Assembly (NCBI RefSeq): GCF_025567125.1
Contig: NZ_JAOQJI010000014.1
Span: forward strand, 24,199-88,198
Source: Phocaeicola fibrisolvens
GTDB lineage: Bacteria; Bacteroidota; Bacteroidia; Bacteroidales; Bacteroidaceae
Length of the DNA: 64,000 nt
Direction of reading: 5' to 3'
Shown here: positions 44,057-52,775 of the stretch, piece after piece
How positions within the stretch are numbered: position 1 is the stretch's first letter
How the letters are laid out: every line of letters starts with the position of its first letter
Translations under genes and position numbers: made by a program
Notes under the pieces: generated by a model
Told to the model about the DNA's origin: nothing
The model's input: the letters and a program-made list of their open reading frames with translations, nothing else
Databases searched by the model: none

Positions 44057-44064
44057 TATTTTTG
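44057..44064 (+). promoter_or_regulatory. -7 promoter box of the MFS gene at 44093
   Basis: TATTTTTG, an exact TAnnTTTG match 28 bases before the ATG. A TTTC at 44034-44037, 19 bases upstream, may be the -33 box. Confidence 0.65.
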
Positions 44065-44092
44065 CGGGCAAAAGAAAGACGTAGAAGCACGT

Positions 44093-45268
44093 ATGAAACA
44101 AAAACTGGAAGAAAATAAAGGAATACCGGCACAACTGTTGTGGATGCTGGCAGTCATTTCGGGATTGTCGGTGGCCAATCTGTATTATAACCAGCCGTTG
44201 CTGAATCGTATCAGTGAAGACCTGGACATTTCGGAGTTTACGGCCAACCTGATACCGATGACTACGCAGATTGGATATGCGCTGGGTTTGCTGTTTATCA
44301 TTCCTCTGGGAGACTTGTACAACCGCAAACACATCATAGTGGTAAACTTTCTGCTGCTGGTGGCTGCTACGTGCAGCATCGCTTCTTCTTCGAGTGTACC
44401 TTATATTCTGGCAGCTTCGCTGGTGACGGGTGTCTGCTCGGTCATGCCGCAAATCTTTATTCCGATAGCGGCACAGTTTTCACTTCCGCAAAACAAGGCC
44501 CGCAATGTAGGAATGATGGTCAGCGGTTTGTTGACGGGTATTCTCGGCTCTCGGGTAGTCAGTGGGTTTGTCGGTGAATATTGGGGCTGGCGCACCATGT
44601 ACTATATCGCCGCTGTACTGATGCTTTTGTGTATTTTTCTTATTCTCCGGGTGTTGCCGGATATGCCTTCGAACTTCAAGGGAACCTATGGCGGACTGAT
44701 GAAGTCGTTGTTCTCATTGTATCGGAATAAACCCACTATCCGGATGGTTTCGGTACGGGCCGGATGCTGTTTCGGCAGTTTCTTGGCTTTGTGGGCATGC
44801 CTTGCCTTCAAGTTGAGTGGAGAGCCTTTTCATGCGGGAAACAATGTGATAGGCATGTTGGGGTTGTGTGGCATCGCGGGGGCGTTGACGGCTTCATTTG
44901 TGGGTAGTCTGGTGCACAAGCTGGGCGTACGCTTTTTCACTTACCTGGGTTGCGGGTTGATGATCCTGGCCTGGGTGGTGATGTACATGCTCCAGAATTT
45001 CTACATCGGGTTTATCATAGGCATTGTGGTGATAGACATCGGTATGCAGTGCATTCAGATAAGCAACCAGACGTGTGCCTTGTCGCTGGCACCGAAAGCG
45101 ACCAATCGTGTGAATACCATTTTTATGACGACATATTTCGTGGGCGGTTCGCTCGGTACCTTCCTGGCCGGTACATGCTGGCATGCATTTGGCTGGGCCG
45201 GTGTGACGGGAGCCGGAATCGGATTGGCTGTAGTGTCTCTGCTGATTACGCTTTTCGCCCGGAATTGA
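44093..45268 (+). CDS. MFS transporter, DHA1-like drug/solute exporter
   Basis: A 391-residue major facilitator protein with 12 predicted spans. The start has SGLSVANLYYNQPLLNRISEDL, a pattern of YnfM/sugar-efflux-like MFS proteins, and the loop 2-3 motif GDLYNRKH is intact. Motif C-like glycines are in ASLVTGVCSVMPQIFIPIAAQ. The substrate is unknown. I start at 44093, 28 bases after the promoter, rather than at the frame's first codon. An unknown cytoplasmic protein gene follows after 18 bases. Confidence 0.88.
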   Translation: MKQKLEENKGIPAQLLWMLAVISGLSVANLYYNQPLLNRISEDLDISEFTANLIPMTTQIGYALGLLFIIPLGDLYNRKHIIVVNFLLLVAATCSIASSSSVPYILAASLVTGVCSVMPQIFIPIAAQFSLPQNKARNVGMMVSGLLTGILGSRVVSGFVGEYWGWRTMYYIAAVLMLLCIFLILRVLPDMPSNFKGTYGGLMKSLFSLYRNKPTIRMVSVRAGCCFGSFLALWACLAFKLSGEPFHAGNNVIGMLGLCGIAGALTASFVGSLVHKLGVRFFTYLGCGLMILAWVVMYMLQNFYIGFIIGIVVIDIGMQCIQISNQTCALSLAPKATNRVNTIFMTTYFVGGSLGTFLAGTCWHAFGWAGVTGAGIGLAVVSLLITLFARN

Positions 45269-45286
45269 TTTAACTGTAGATGTAAG

Positions 45287-46456
45287 ATGAAAAAGAATGT
45301 GATTTACCTGAACGACTGGCTGGCAATACATCCTTATACGGCCGTGTGTCCGTCGGATGGGTTCTTTGTGGAACTGGCCAACCAGCTTTATGCGGCATGT
45401 GGCCTGGAAGAGTTGCCGGAACAGTACCGGAAGAAAATCTGTCTTTATGCGGCGGCTTATCTGGAGGATATCGTATCGGAACTGGGATTGTGGCAGAGTT
45501 TTCTGACGGCTCATACACGTTTGTATGGACGGTGTCTTCCTTTTTATCCCATGGGAAAGAATTATGTGAAGGGAGAGGTCAATGAAGAAGATCTTTGCTT
45601 CCTTATCTGGAATACATGGCAGAAAGCGTTGTTCAAGCATACGTATGTAAATCCGTTGGACGGACGTATTCTGCAACAGGCGAAGGCTTTCTTGCCGATA
45701 TTGGAAGAAGCGTATGAGAAGGCTCCTGAAAATGAGGGGTTGCAAGGATATTTCTCCGGATATGCCGATGAGAAGGAGGCCGACCGGAAACTGTCGTGGC
45801 TTTTCGGACATACTTATCTGACGGAACCGTCCATGTGGCCTTATATTGAGCAGGTGACACCGACCGACCGGTTCATTGTGCCGACGGGGCCTCTGGCACT
45901 TTTCCTGCACGAATGGATTGACTTGCTGGCGGGCAAGCAGTCGAAGGTTTGGAAATCGGTGCCGGGCTTGTATACGGAAGAGCCTGAAGTGCCGGATACC
46001 GTGCTCGAGAAGAATGCGGAGATTTATCGTCTGTTTACGTTGTGGACAGGAGGAAGGCGGATTATTTATTTGAACGGTTATGATTCATTGAAGCGTTTTC
46101 TGGTGGAAATTCTTCAATGGCCGGACGATGAAAACCATACTTTGCCACAGATGAAAGAGAACCGGAATTTTGTGCTGATGGTGGATGAACGGAAGGGGCT
46201 TTTGTTGGCCAAGGATGTGTGTGAGTACATTGCCGATACGGAAAATCCGTATTACAATCAGGAGGAGGCTGCGGTCAATGCGTTTCGTATGCTGACCGAA
46301 GAGATGCTTTGTCCGCCCGATTTGCTGACGTATTGCATCTGTGAGAATCTGTTGCCGGATGCGGAGTTGCCCGAAGTGGGAGAGAAGATGCTGGTTCGCC
46401 TGAATGCCGATTTCATAGCCCGTCATTCTTTGTTGTATTACTACAGAGGCGATTGA
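45287..46456 (+). CDS. Bacteroides-type cytoplasmic protein, DUF3843-like
   Basis: A 389-residue soluble protein without signal peptide or spans. The N-terminus (VIYLNDWLAIHPY) and the helical middle resemble a family of Bacteroides proteins of this length that I recall as DUF3843; the number is from memory. No catalytic motif stands out. Trp and Tyr are frequent and the C-terminal third is helical and acidic. It is probably co-transcribed with the MFS gene (18-base gap) and followed by a terminator. Confidence 0.75.
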   Translation: MKKNVIYLNDWLAIHPYTAVCPSDGFFVELANQLYAACGLEELPEQYRKKICLYAAAYLEDIVSELGLWQSFLTAHTRLYGRCLPFYPMGKNYVKGEVNEEDLCFLIWNTWQKALFKHTYVNPLDGRILQQAKAFLPILEEAYEKAPENEGLQGYFSGYADEKEADRKLSWLFGHTYLTEPSMWPYIEQVTPTDRFIVPTGPLALFLHEWIDLLAGKQSKVWKSVPGLYTEEPEVPDTVLEKNAEIYRLFTLWTGGRRIIYLNGYDSLKRFLVEILQWPDDENHTLPQMKENRNFVLMVDERKGLLLAKDVCEYIADTENPYYNQEEAAVNAFRMLTEEMLCPPDLLTYCICENLLPDAELPEVGEKMLVRLNADFIARHSLLYYYRGD

Positions 46457-46481
46457 GGAAACAAGCGTCAATAAAGAAATT

Positions 46482-46538
46482 ACCTCCTGTCTTCAGCCAT
46501 GCGATTGGAACGTGTGAAAACTGAGACAGGAGGTTTTT
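46482..46538 (+). terminator. Terminator after the DUF3843-like gene
   Basis: ACCTCCTGTCT at 46482 pairs with AGACAGGAGGT ending at 46533, with an added TCAG/CTGA near the loop, followed by six T. Confidence 0.75.
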
Positions 46539-46559
46539 TATGGGGTCGTTTATCGACAT

Positions 46560-46610
46560 GAAAAAAGAGGCTGTCTCTGTTTCCAATGGAATGGAAACAG
46601 AGACAGCCTT
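46560..46610 (-). terminator. Terminator of the galactose operon
   Basis: AGGCTGTCTCTGTTTCC at 46568-46584 pairs perfectly with GGAAACAGAGACAGCCT at 46593-46609. On the minus strand six T follow. Confidence 0.9.
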
Positions 46611-46634
46611 ACTTATAAGATTAAAAATCTAGAA

Positions 46635-47789
46635 TTAGCAGACTTTGTGTGAGCCGTCGCTGATGACTACATCGTATACCTTCGGACTGCGACCGAATTT
46701 TTCTTTGAAGCGTTCTTTTGCAGTAGAGATGAAGGTTTCATACAGCTCGTTCTTTACCAGGTTGATGGTGCATCCGCCGAATCCGCCGCCCATCACGCGT
46801 GAACCTGTAACTCCGCAATCGAATGCGATGTCGTTCAGGAAGTCGAGTTCTTCGCAGCTCACTTCGTACAGCTTGCTCATGCCGTGGTGAGTTTCGTACA
46901 TCTTCTGACCTACTGTTTCATAGTCACCTTTTTCCAATGCATCACATACATCCAATACACGCTGGATTTCTTCGATTACATATTCTGCACGCATGTAGTC
47001 TTCTTGAGTGATTTCTGCTTTTACTTCGTTCAGCATGTCCATTGTGCAGTCTCTCAGGAATTCTACGTTCGGGTGATTCTTCTTAATGGCAGCCACCACA
47101 GCTTCACAGCTCTGACGACGTTTGTTGTATGCAGAAGAAGCCAGTTCATGTTTCACTACTGAATCAACCAATACCAGACGGTATCCATCCGGGCGGAAGG
47201 GGAAGTACTGGTATTCCAGTGAACGGCAGTCCAGACGAATCAGGTGGCCTTCTTTACCGAATACGGAAGCAAACTGGTCCATGATACCGCAGTTCACACC
47301 GCAATAGTTATGTTCAGTTGCCTGACCTACTTTAGCCAGTTCGAATTTGTCAATTTTGTTGTCTCCAAACAAATCGTTCAACGCAAAAGCGTATGTAGAT
47401 TCCAAGGCAGCAGAAGAAGACATTCCGGCACCCAGAGGCACATCACCGGCAAATGCGGTGTTGAAGCCTTTCACATCAACTCCGCGTTTGATCATTTCGC
47501 GGCAAACACCGAAGATATAACGTGCCCAGCTTGCTTTCGGGGCATCTTCTTCGTTCAGACCAAATTCTACGTAGTCTTTCAAGTCGATGGAGTAAGCGCA
47601 AACTTTATCTTTTCCGTTCGGTTTGATTTCGGCTACCATGCCTTTGTCTACTGCTCCCGGGAATACAAATCCTCCGTTGTAGTCTGTGTGTTCACCGATC
47701 AGGTTGATGCGTCCCGGAGAAGTATATACTGAGCCTGTTGTACCGTCAAAATGCTTGATGAAGCGGCTTCTTACAAATTCTATGTCCAT
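46635..47789 (-). CDS. galK: Galactokinase
   Basis: Phosphorylates galactose to galactose-1-phosphate, the entry of the Leloir pathway. 384 residues, a GHMP kinase. The galactokinase signature GRINLIGEHTDYNGG lies at 26-40, the ATP-binding loop PLGAGMSSSAALE near 115-127, and the C-terminal GHMP motif VMGGGFGGCTINLV near 345. It is the last gene of galM-gluP-galK, 73 bases after gluP. Confidence 0.97.
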   Translation of the reverse strand: MDIEFVRSRFIKHFDGTTGSVYTSPGRINLIGEHTDYNGGFVFPGAVDKGMVAEIKPNGKDKVCAYSIDLKDYVEFGLNEEDAPKASWARYIFGVCREMIKRGVDVKGFNTAFAGDVPLGAGMSSSAALESTYAFALNDLFGDNKIDKFELAKVGQATEHNYCGVNCGIMDQFASVFGKEGHLIRLDCRSLEYQYFPFRPDGYRLVLVDSVVKHELASSAYNKRRQSCEAVVAAIKKNHPNVEFLRDCTMDMLNEVKAEITQEDYMRAEYVIEEIQRVLDVCDALEKGDYETVGQKMYETHHGMSKLYEVSCEELDFLNDIAFDCGVTGSRVMGGGFGGCTINLVKNELYETFISTAKERFKEKFGRSPKVYDVVISDGSHKVC

Positions 47790-47862
47790 AATGATAAAAA
47801 TTTAAAGGTTAATATTAAAAAAAGCATATCCGGCCCTGACGCGCAGGACCGGACAGCCGGAA

Positions 47863-49356
47863 TTATTCTACAGGAATATCTTTGTTTACGTTCTTGCAAC
47901 CTGTTACACCGTAGAACAACAGGTAAGCAAGCATAGCTACAATCAGCCAATAGCTGGCCATATAACCTACTGCATCGGAGATGACTTGTTGCAGCAACGG
48001 GAAGATTCCACCACCTACTACCATCATCATAAAGATTCCGGAAGCCTGTGCGGTGTATTTGCCCAATCCTTCTACAGCCAAGTTAAAGATACCTCCCCAC
48101 ATGACAGAAGTACACAGACCGCAGAGTACAAGGAACAATGCACTTACCGGAACACGGGGTGTCTCCATTGATTTTACGACCTCAGCGGGAGTTGAATGTA
48201 TTTCTTTCAGTGCATCTGAATAGGGTGCCAAAGCTTCTTCCGACGGATTGCTGACGAATGCTGCAATCTGTTCGGCCGGAACCCCTGCGTTTGTCAAGAT
48301 TTCAGAGGTCTTGGTTACCGGATCGTATACCACTTTCGGTACATTGAAACCTACTGTTTTGGGGGTAAAGATGGCAATCACGGTGAAGATTATGGCGGTA
48401 GCAGAAACTGTAATCAACTGTGCACGGGTTGAAACTTTTCCACTGATGATACTACTGGTCAGACGTCCCACCAGCATCAACAGCCAGTAAATAGCTGCGA
48501 TGGCACCACCGATGGCGGCTCCGTTGGTCAGGATACCGGCTCCTTTTTCACTTGAATCTGCCAAATAGAAGTTCAGTGTGCCCGGAATACCGATTTCAAT
48601 ACCTACATAAATAAAGATACCGATAACCCCCAGCACCGTATGGCGGAAACTCCAGGGGCTATGAGAGAATTTTTCTTTAACTGTATTGTCGCCTTTCTTT
48701 CTCATGTGAGGTTCCGGAATCGATACGAAAGAAATCACGATGAAAGTGAAAGCAAACACGCCCATGGCGATGAACAGCAGTGGAGCCACGTCAGACATCG
48801 CTGTCTTGGGAGTAACTGTACCGATAAGTACACCTACGAAAAGCGGAGTCAGTGTACCCGCCAATGAGTTCAATGCACCACCTGTTTGGATCAGCTGGTT
48901 ACCTTTGTTACCACCGCCTCCTAGCAAGTTCAGCATCGGGTTGACAACTGTATTCAGCATACATACGCTGAAACCGCAGATAAAGGCACCCAACAGGTAC
49001 ACAATGAAGTTCAACTTGATGGAGTATTCACCTAAAGAGAATACATCCACGTCAGCTCCGAAGAGACTTGAAAGATATTGTACCAGCAAACCGGCAAAGC
49101 CGACTGCCATGGCAGTCAAAGATGTTTTTTTGTATCCGATTTTTACCAGCATGTTACCGGCAGGAATACCCATGAAAAGGTATGCCAAGAAGTTCATCAT
49201 GTTACCCATCATACCCAATGTGTTCGCACCGGCATACTGGTTTTTCCAGATGGTACCAAACGGTGCAGCCAGGTTGGTAACAAATGAAATCATCGCAAAC
49301 AGAAAGAACATCGTAATGATTGCGATGACATTAGTTTTTTGTTTTTGTTGCTCCAT
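47863..49356 (-). CDS. gluP: Glucose/galactose MFS transporter
   Basis: A sugar/proton symporter of the FucP/GluP branch of the major facilitator superfamily, 497 residues with 12 predicted spans. Family marks are FLFAMISFVTNLAAP in span 1, NFLAYLFMGIPAGNMLVKIGYK, GAFICGFSVCMLNTVVNPML, GGGNKGNQLIQ and the C-terminal YTAQASGIFMMMVVGGG. A ~65-residue loop between spans 9 and 10 (about 345-405) is longer than usual but occurs in Bacteroides homologues. It lies between galM and galK and brings in their substrate. Confidence 0.94.
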   Translation of the reverse strand: MEQQKQKTNVIAIITMFFLFAMISFVTNLAAPFGTIWKNQYAGANTLGMMGNMMNFLAYLFMGIPAGNMLVKIGYKKTSLTAMAVGFAGLLVQYLSSLFGADVDVFSLGEYSIKLNFIVYLLGAFICGFSVCMLNTVVNPMLNLLGGGGNKGNQLIQTGGALNSLAGTLTPLFVGVLIGTVTPKTAMSDVAPLLFIAMGVFAFTFIVISFVSIPEPHMRKKGDNTVKEKFSHSPWSFRHTVLGVIGIFIYVGIEIGIPGTLNFYLADSSEKGAGILTNGAAIGGAIAAIYWLLMLVGRLTSSIISGKVSTRAQLITVSATAIIFTVIAIFTPKTVGFNVPKVVYDPVTKTSEILTNAGVPAEQIAAFVSNPSEEALAPYSDALKEIHSTPAEVVKSMETPRVPVSALFLVLCGLCTSVMWGGIFNLAVEGLGKYTAQASGIFMMMVVGGGIFPLLQQVISDAVGYMASYWLIVAMLAYLLFYGVTGCKNVNKDIPVE

Positions 49357-49407
49357 GGTTTAAATTGAAAGTGTATTAAGTTATAAATTAGATTGATTTT
49401 CTAGGTA

Positions 49408-50502
49408 TTATTTTTCGATGCCAAATTTATAGATGGTTACCTGGTGATAGGTATCTTCTGGTTTCAGTATTACTGAAGGGAAATGGCCTTTGTTGGGTGA
49501 ATCAGGGAAGTGCTGTGCTTCGAAACAGATGGCACTTCTGGCCGGGAAAGTGGCTCCATGGTATCCGGCGAAACCGTTGTGCCAGTTGGCTGTGTAGACC
49601 TGTACGCCCGGTTCGGTGGTATAAACTTCCAGTGAACGTCCGCTTTCGGGTTCCACGCATTTTGCGGCGAAGACCAAGGCATCTGTTTCCCGTTTGTTCA
49701 ATACGTAGCAGTGGTCGTATCCGGCTCCGTGGATGAGTTGCTGGAAAGGCTCATTGATGCGGCTTCCCACCGTATGGGGTGTACGGAAGTCCATCGGTGT
49801 ACCTTCCACCTTCAGAATTTCTCCTGTCGGGATAGATACTTCATCAATAGGAATGTAATAGTCTGCGTTGATGGTGACGATATTGTTGTCTACGGTCGGT
49901 GTAGGATTATTCAAACCGGCCAGGCTGAAGAATGCATGATTGGTCAGATTGATAATGGTTTTTTTGTCCGTGTTGGCCACGTAGGTAATGACCAGTTCAT
50001 TTTCATTGGTGAAGGTGTAGGTAACTGTGACATCCAGATTACCAGGGAAACCTTCTTCTCCATCTTTTGCCACATAATGAAGCACGACACTCTGTTCGTT
50101 TTCCTGCTTGGCATCCCATACGCGGGCATGAAAACCTGTGGGGCCCCCATGAAGAGAATTTGGGCCGTTGTTGATGGTCAGGTTGTATTCTTGACCGTCT
50201 ATCAGAAAACTACCTTTGGCAATACGGTTGCCATAACGTCCGATTAAGGTGCTGAGGAAAGGTTCGTGGCTTTGAATGACGTGGTCAATACTGTCGTGAC
50301 CTTGTACGACATTGGCCAGTTTTCCGTTTTTATCCGGAACCATGATTGCTAAGATCGCTCCCCCGTAGTTTGTGATGGCTGCTTCAGCGCCGTTTTGATT
50401 TGAAAGAATAAACAAATCCGTTTCTTTACCGTCGATTGTTTTTTGAAAATCTGCTCTTTTTAAGCCGCTTAAATTATTTTCTTTGTAAAATGTGTTGTTC
50501 AT
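49408..50502 (-). CDS. galM: Galactose mutarotase (aldose 1-epimerase)
   Basis: Interconverts the alpha and beta anomers of galactose so that galactokinase can use it. 364 residues. Motifs are the N-terminal NQNGAEAAITNYGGAILAIM, NGPNSLHGGPTGFHARVWD (with the catalytic His), NLTNHAFFSLAG (second catalytic His), and the C-terminal catalytic Glu region AICFEAQHFPDSPN. No signal peptide is present, so it is cytoplasmic. The start at 50502 is used because 27 codons upstream overlap the promoter. It is the first gene of the gal operon. Confidence 0.96.
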   Translation of the reverse strand: MNNTFYKENNLSGLKRADFQKTIDGKETDLFILSNQNGAEAAITNYGGAILAIMVPDKNGKLANVVQGHDSIDHVIQSHEPFLSTLIGRYGNRIAKGSFLIDGQEYNLTINNGPNSLHGGPTGFHARVWDAKQENEQSVVLHYVAKDGEEGFPGNLDVTVTYTFTNENELVITYVANTDKKTIINLTNHAFFSLAGLNNPTPTVDNNIVTINADYYIPIDEVSIPTGEILKVEGTPMDFRTPHTVGSRINEPFQQLIHGAGYDHCYVLNKRETDALVFAAKCVEPESGRSLEVYTTEPGVQVYTANWHNGFAGYHGATFPARSAICFEAQHFPDSPNKGHFPSVILKPEDTYHQVTIYKFGIEK

Positions 50503-50541
50503 ATTATTAAAATCTTTTAGTTCACACATTATTTTGTTGTG

Positions 50542-50573
50542 CAAATAAAAAGATTTTCTATCACATACCCAAA
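50542..50573 (-). promoter_or_regulatory. Promoter of the galM-gluP-galK operon
   Basis: On the minus strand TTTG at 50573-50570, 20 bases, then TTTATTTG at 50549-50542 (one mismatch to TAnnTTTG), about 40 bases before galM. The box is weaker than most in the window, as expected of a regulated sugar operon. Confidence 0.5.
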
Positions 50574-50597
50574 CATTTTGCAAAGAAAGAATATGTT

Positions 50598-51884
50598 TTA
50601 TTTGTTTAAAGAAAGTAAATCGGCTACAATGAAACTACTTCCTCCCACAAATATGAAATCCTCGGGCAGAGCCTGTGTACGGGCCATTTTGAAGGCTTCT
50701 GCTACATGTGGGTAGGCCTCACCGTGCAATCCGAACTTTTCTCCTAAAGCTTTCATTTTGTCACAAGGAAGAGCTCGTTTCACGCTGGCTTGTGTGAAAT
50801 AGTAACGGGCTTCTTTGGGGAGCATGGAGAGTACGCCACTCACGTCTTTGTCGTTCACCATTCCAATGACAATATGTAGGGTCTGATAGGATTGGTTTTT
50901 AAGCTGTTCTGTGATGTATTGCATGCCGCCCACGTTGTGTCCGGTGTCGCAGATGATGGTGGGATGTTCTCCCAGTTTTTGCCAGCGTCCCATCAGGCCG
51001 GTCAGTTCGCAGACATGCAGGAAACCCTCCCGTACATTTTCTTCCGTGAGGCGATAGCCTGCATCGGGAAGGCGGCGGATGGCAGAGAGCAGGGTGTTGG
51101 TGTTCTTCAACTGGCACAGTCCGCCCAGTTCACCCTCCAGGTTGGCATAGTCTGCCGTCTGATAGACGTAGTGCATGGCTTCGTTCCGTGTGGCGCTGAG
51201 AAGCAGGTGCTCGTCTTCGGTAAATACGATGGGGGCACCTACGGCTTCTGCCTTGGCTTGAAAGACCGGTCGGGTTTCCGGAGTGGTTTCTCCGATGATT
51301 ACTGGAACGCCTTTTTTGATGATACCGGCTTTTTCGGAAGCAATCTTTGCCAGCGTATTGCCCAGAAACTGTACGTGGTCGAAGCTGATGTTGGTGATGA
51401 CGCACAAGTCGGGCTGGATGATGTTGGTACAGTCCAGTCTTCCTCCAAGGCCCACCTCAATGACGGCCACATCCACTTGTTGTTGGGCGAAATAAGTAAA
51501 AGCCATGGCAGTGGTCAGCTCAAAGAAAGAAGGGTGTAGCGGTTCGAAGAAGGCACGGTGTTTTTCTACGAAGTCGATGACGAACTCCTGGCTCACCGGT
51601 GTGCCGTTCACACGGATTCGTTCGCGGAAATCGACGAGGTGTGGAGAGGTGTAGAGGCCTGTCTTATAGCCTGCAGACTGTAGGATGGCTGCCAGCGTAT
51701 GCGAGCAAGAACCCTTTCCGTTGGTTCCGGCCACGTGGATGGTGCGGAAACGGCGGTGAGGGTGGTTGAAATAATTGTCCAAGGCGTACGTGTTGTCCAG
51801 TCCCTCTTTGTAGGCATCCTTGCCAACTTGCTGAAACAGAGGGGCACTGTTATATAGATAAGTGAGTGTTTCCTGATAATTCAT
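50598..51884 (-). CDS. folC: Bifunctional folylpolyglutamate synthase/dihydrofolate synthase
   Basis: Adds glutamate to dihydropteroate and to folates, with ATP, in the cytoplasm. 428 residues, a Mur-ligase-like enzyme. The P-loop is GTNGKGS at 53-59, followed by TGLYTSPHLVDFRERI, the SFDHVQFLGNTLAKIASEKAGI block with catalytic Lys/His, and the C-terminal domain with DTGHNVGGM. It lies upstream of the gal operon on the same strand, 95 bases apart, with the gal promoter in between. Confidence 0.96.
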   Translation of the reverse strand: MNYQETLTYLYNSAPLFQQVGKDAYKEGLDNTYALDNYFNHPHRRFRTIHVAGTNGKGSCSHTLAAILQSAGYKTGLYTSPHLVDFRERIRVNGTPVSQEFVIDFVEKHRAFFEPLHPSFFELTTAMAFTYFAQQQVDVAVIEVGLGGRLDCTNIIQPDLCVITNISFDHVQFLGNTLAKIASEKAGIIKKGVPVIIGETTPETRPVFQAKAEAVGAPIVFTEDEHLLLSATRNEAMHYVYQTADYANLEGELGGLCQLKNTNTLLSAIRRLPDAGYRLTEENVREGFLHVCELTGLMGRWQKLGEHPTIICDTGHNVGGMQYITEQLKNQSYQTLHIVIGMVNDKDVSGVLSMLPKEARYYFTQASVKRALPCDKMKALGEKFGLHGEAYPHVAEAFKMARTQALPEDFIFVGGSSFIVADLLSLNK

Positions 51885-51954
51885 GATTCTTGTTTTTTAA
51901 GCCGCTGCAAATATCATCATTTTTATCAGGATAACCTATCTTTTTAGCTTTCAT

Positions 51955-52602
51955 TTACCACCAGTATGGTCCTTGAGGGGCTCTGATTCCTTCCACACCG
52001 ATGCTGATGGAACTGCTTTCGTTGAATTTGAAGTTGATCATTCCGCCAATCCGGTCTGGGGCAAAATTGGGCAGAGGGTAGTAGTAGGGCGAACGTTTCG
52101 GCATGAGTGACTTGTTGCCATACGCATACAGGCTGATTCGTTCGTTCACCTTAAAGGCTGCGATACCGGCAATGCCCACGTTCCGGTAGTTGATGCCTCC
52201 CCAGTTGAAATTGCTGGCATACAGTCCGCCAGCCACGCTGAGGCGTTTGTTCAGGGGAACGGCATACAGGAAGGCTGCATCCTGTCCGAATCCTACGCCG
52301 GAAGGCGCATATTTGCTGGGGCTGAACGTGACGTTCATGCCGATGGAGGCATTGAATCCTTTATGCAGCTCCCATGTGGTATAGCTGAAGGGAGTGATGC
52401 CATACATGTCGAAGGGAGAATATAGATAATGTGATTGTACGGGTGCGGGCAGAGGTACACTGAGGGTATCCTGCGGCAACAGATTCTCCGTGTGCAGGGG
52501 AGCGGCAGAAACGGAGTCGGCCGGAAGAGACTTTTTGTTTTCGGTCTGTGCAAAGACGAGGACCGGACAAAACAGCATTCCTATCAAGATACAGTGTTTC
52601 AT
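51955..52602 (-). CDS. Exported protein, probable outer membrane beta-structure, unknown
   Basis: A 215-residue protein with a signal peptide (MKHCILIGMLFCPVLVFAQ). After a Pro-rich linker (about 45-60), the C-terminal ~150 residues are Gly/Tyr/Phe-rich with alternating patterns (FNASIGMNVTFSPSKYAPS, LSVAGGLYASNFNWGGINY), like a small beta barrel or sheet. I do not recognise the family. It has its own promoter and lies 70 bases before folC on the same strand. dnaJ lies upstream on the same strand behind a terminator. Confidence 0.8.
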   Translation of the reverse strand: MKHCILIGMLFCPVLVFAQTENKKSLPADSVSAAPLHTENLLPQDTLSVPLPAPVQSHYLYSPFDMYGITPFSYTTWELHKGFNASIGMNVTFSPSKYAPSGVGFGQDAAFLYAVPLNKRLSVAGGLYASNFNWGGINYRNVGIAGIAAFKVNERISLYAYGNKSLMPKRSPYYYPLPNFAPDRIGGMINFKFNESSSISIGVEGIRAPQGPYWW

Positions 52603-52625
52603 TGATTCTTGTTTTTAGGTTGCCT

Positions 52626-52633
52626 CAAAAGTA
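52626..52633 (-). promoter_or_regulatory. -7 promoter box of the exported protein gene at 52602
   Basis: The minus strand reads TACTTTTG, an exact TAnnTTTG match 23 bases before the ATG. Confidence 0.65.
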
Positions 52634-52715
52634 CAAAAAAAGTGCCTTGCATTTTCTGCGATTATCTCTTTTTAGGTTGGGTTTAAAGATTATTTGGAGA
52701 ATGAGAGGGGAACCC

Positions 52716-52750
52716 ATAAAAAAAGGCCATTCCCGCGAAGGAATGACCTT
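52716..52750 (-). terminator. Terminator after dnaJ
   Basis: AAGGTCATTCC and GGAATGGCCTT pair on the minus strand around a TTCGCG loop, followed by seven T. Confidence 0.85.
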
Positions 52751-52775
52751 GTATTTCTGTCAAAAAGAGATTGTG

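Larger units (their letters stand above)
43673..44092. other. Divergent intergenic region between the Oar-like receptor and an MFS gene
   Basis: It holds the receptor promoter (43776-43783, minus) with a ~100-base untranslated leader, and the MFS promoter (44057-44064). Between them, 43790-44050, I see no gene or RNA structure. The frame open from 43970 into the MFS gene carries no family features. Confidence 0.5.
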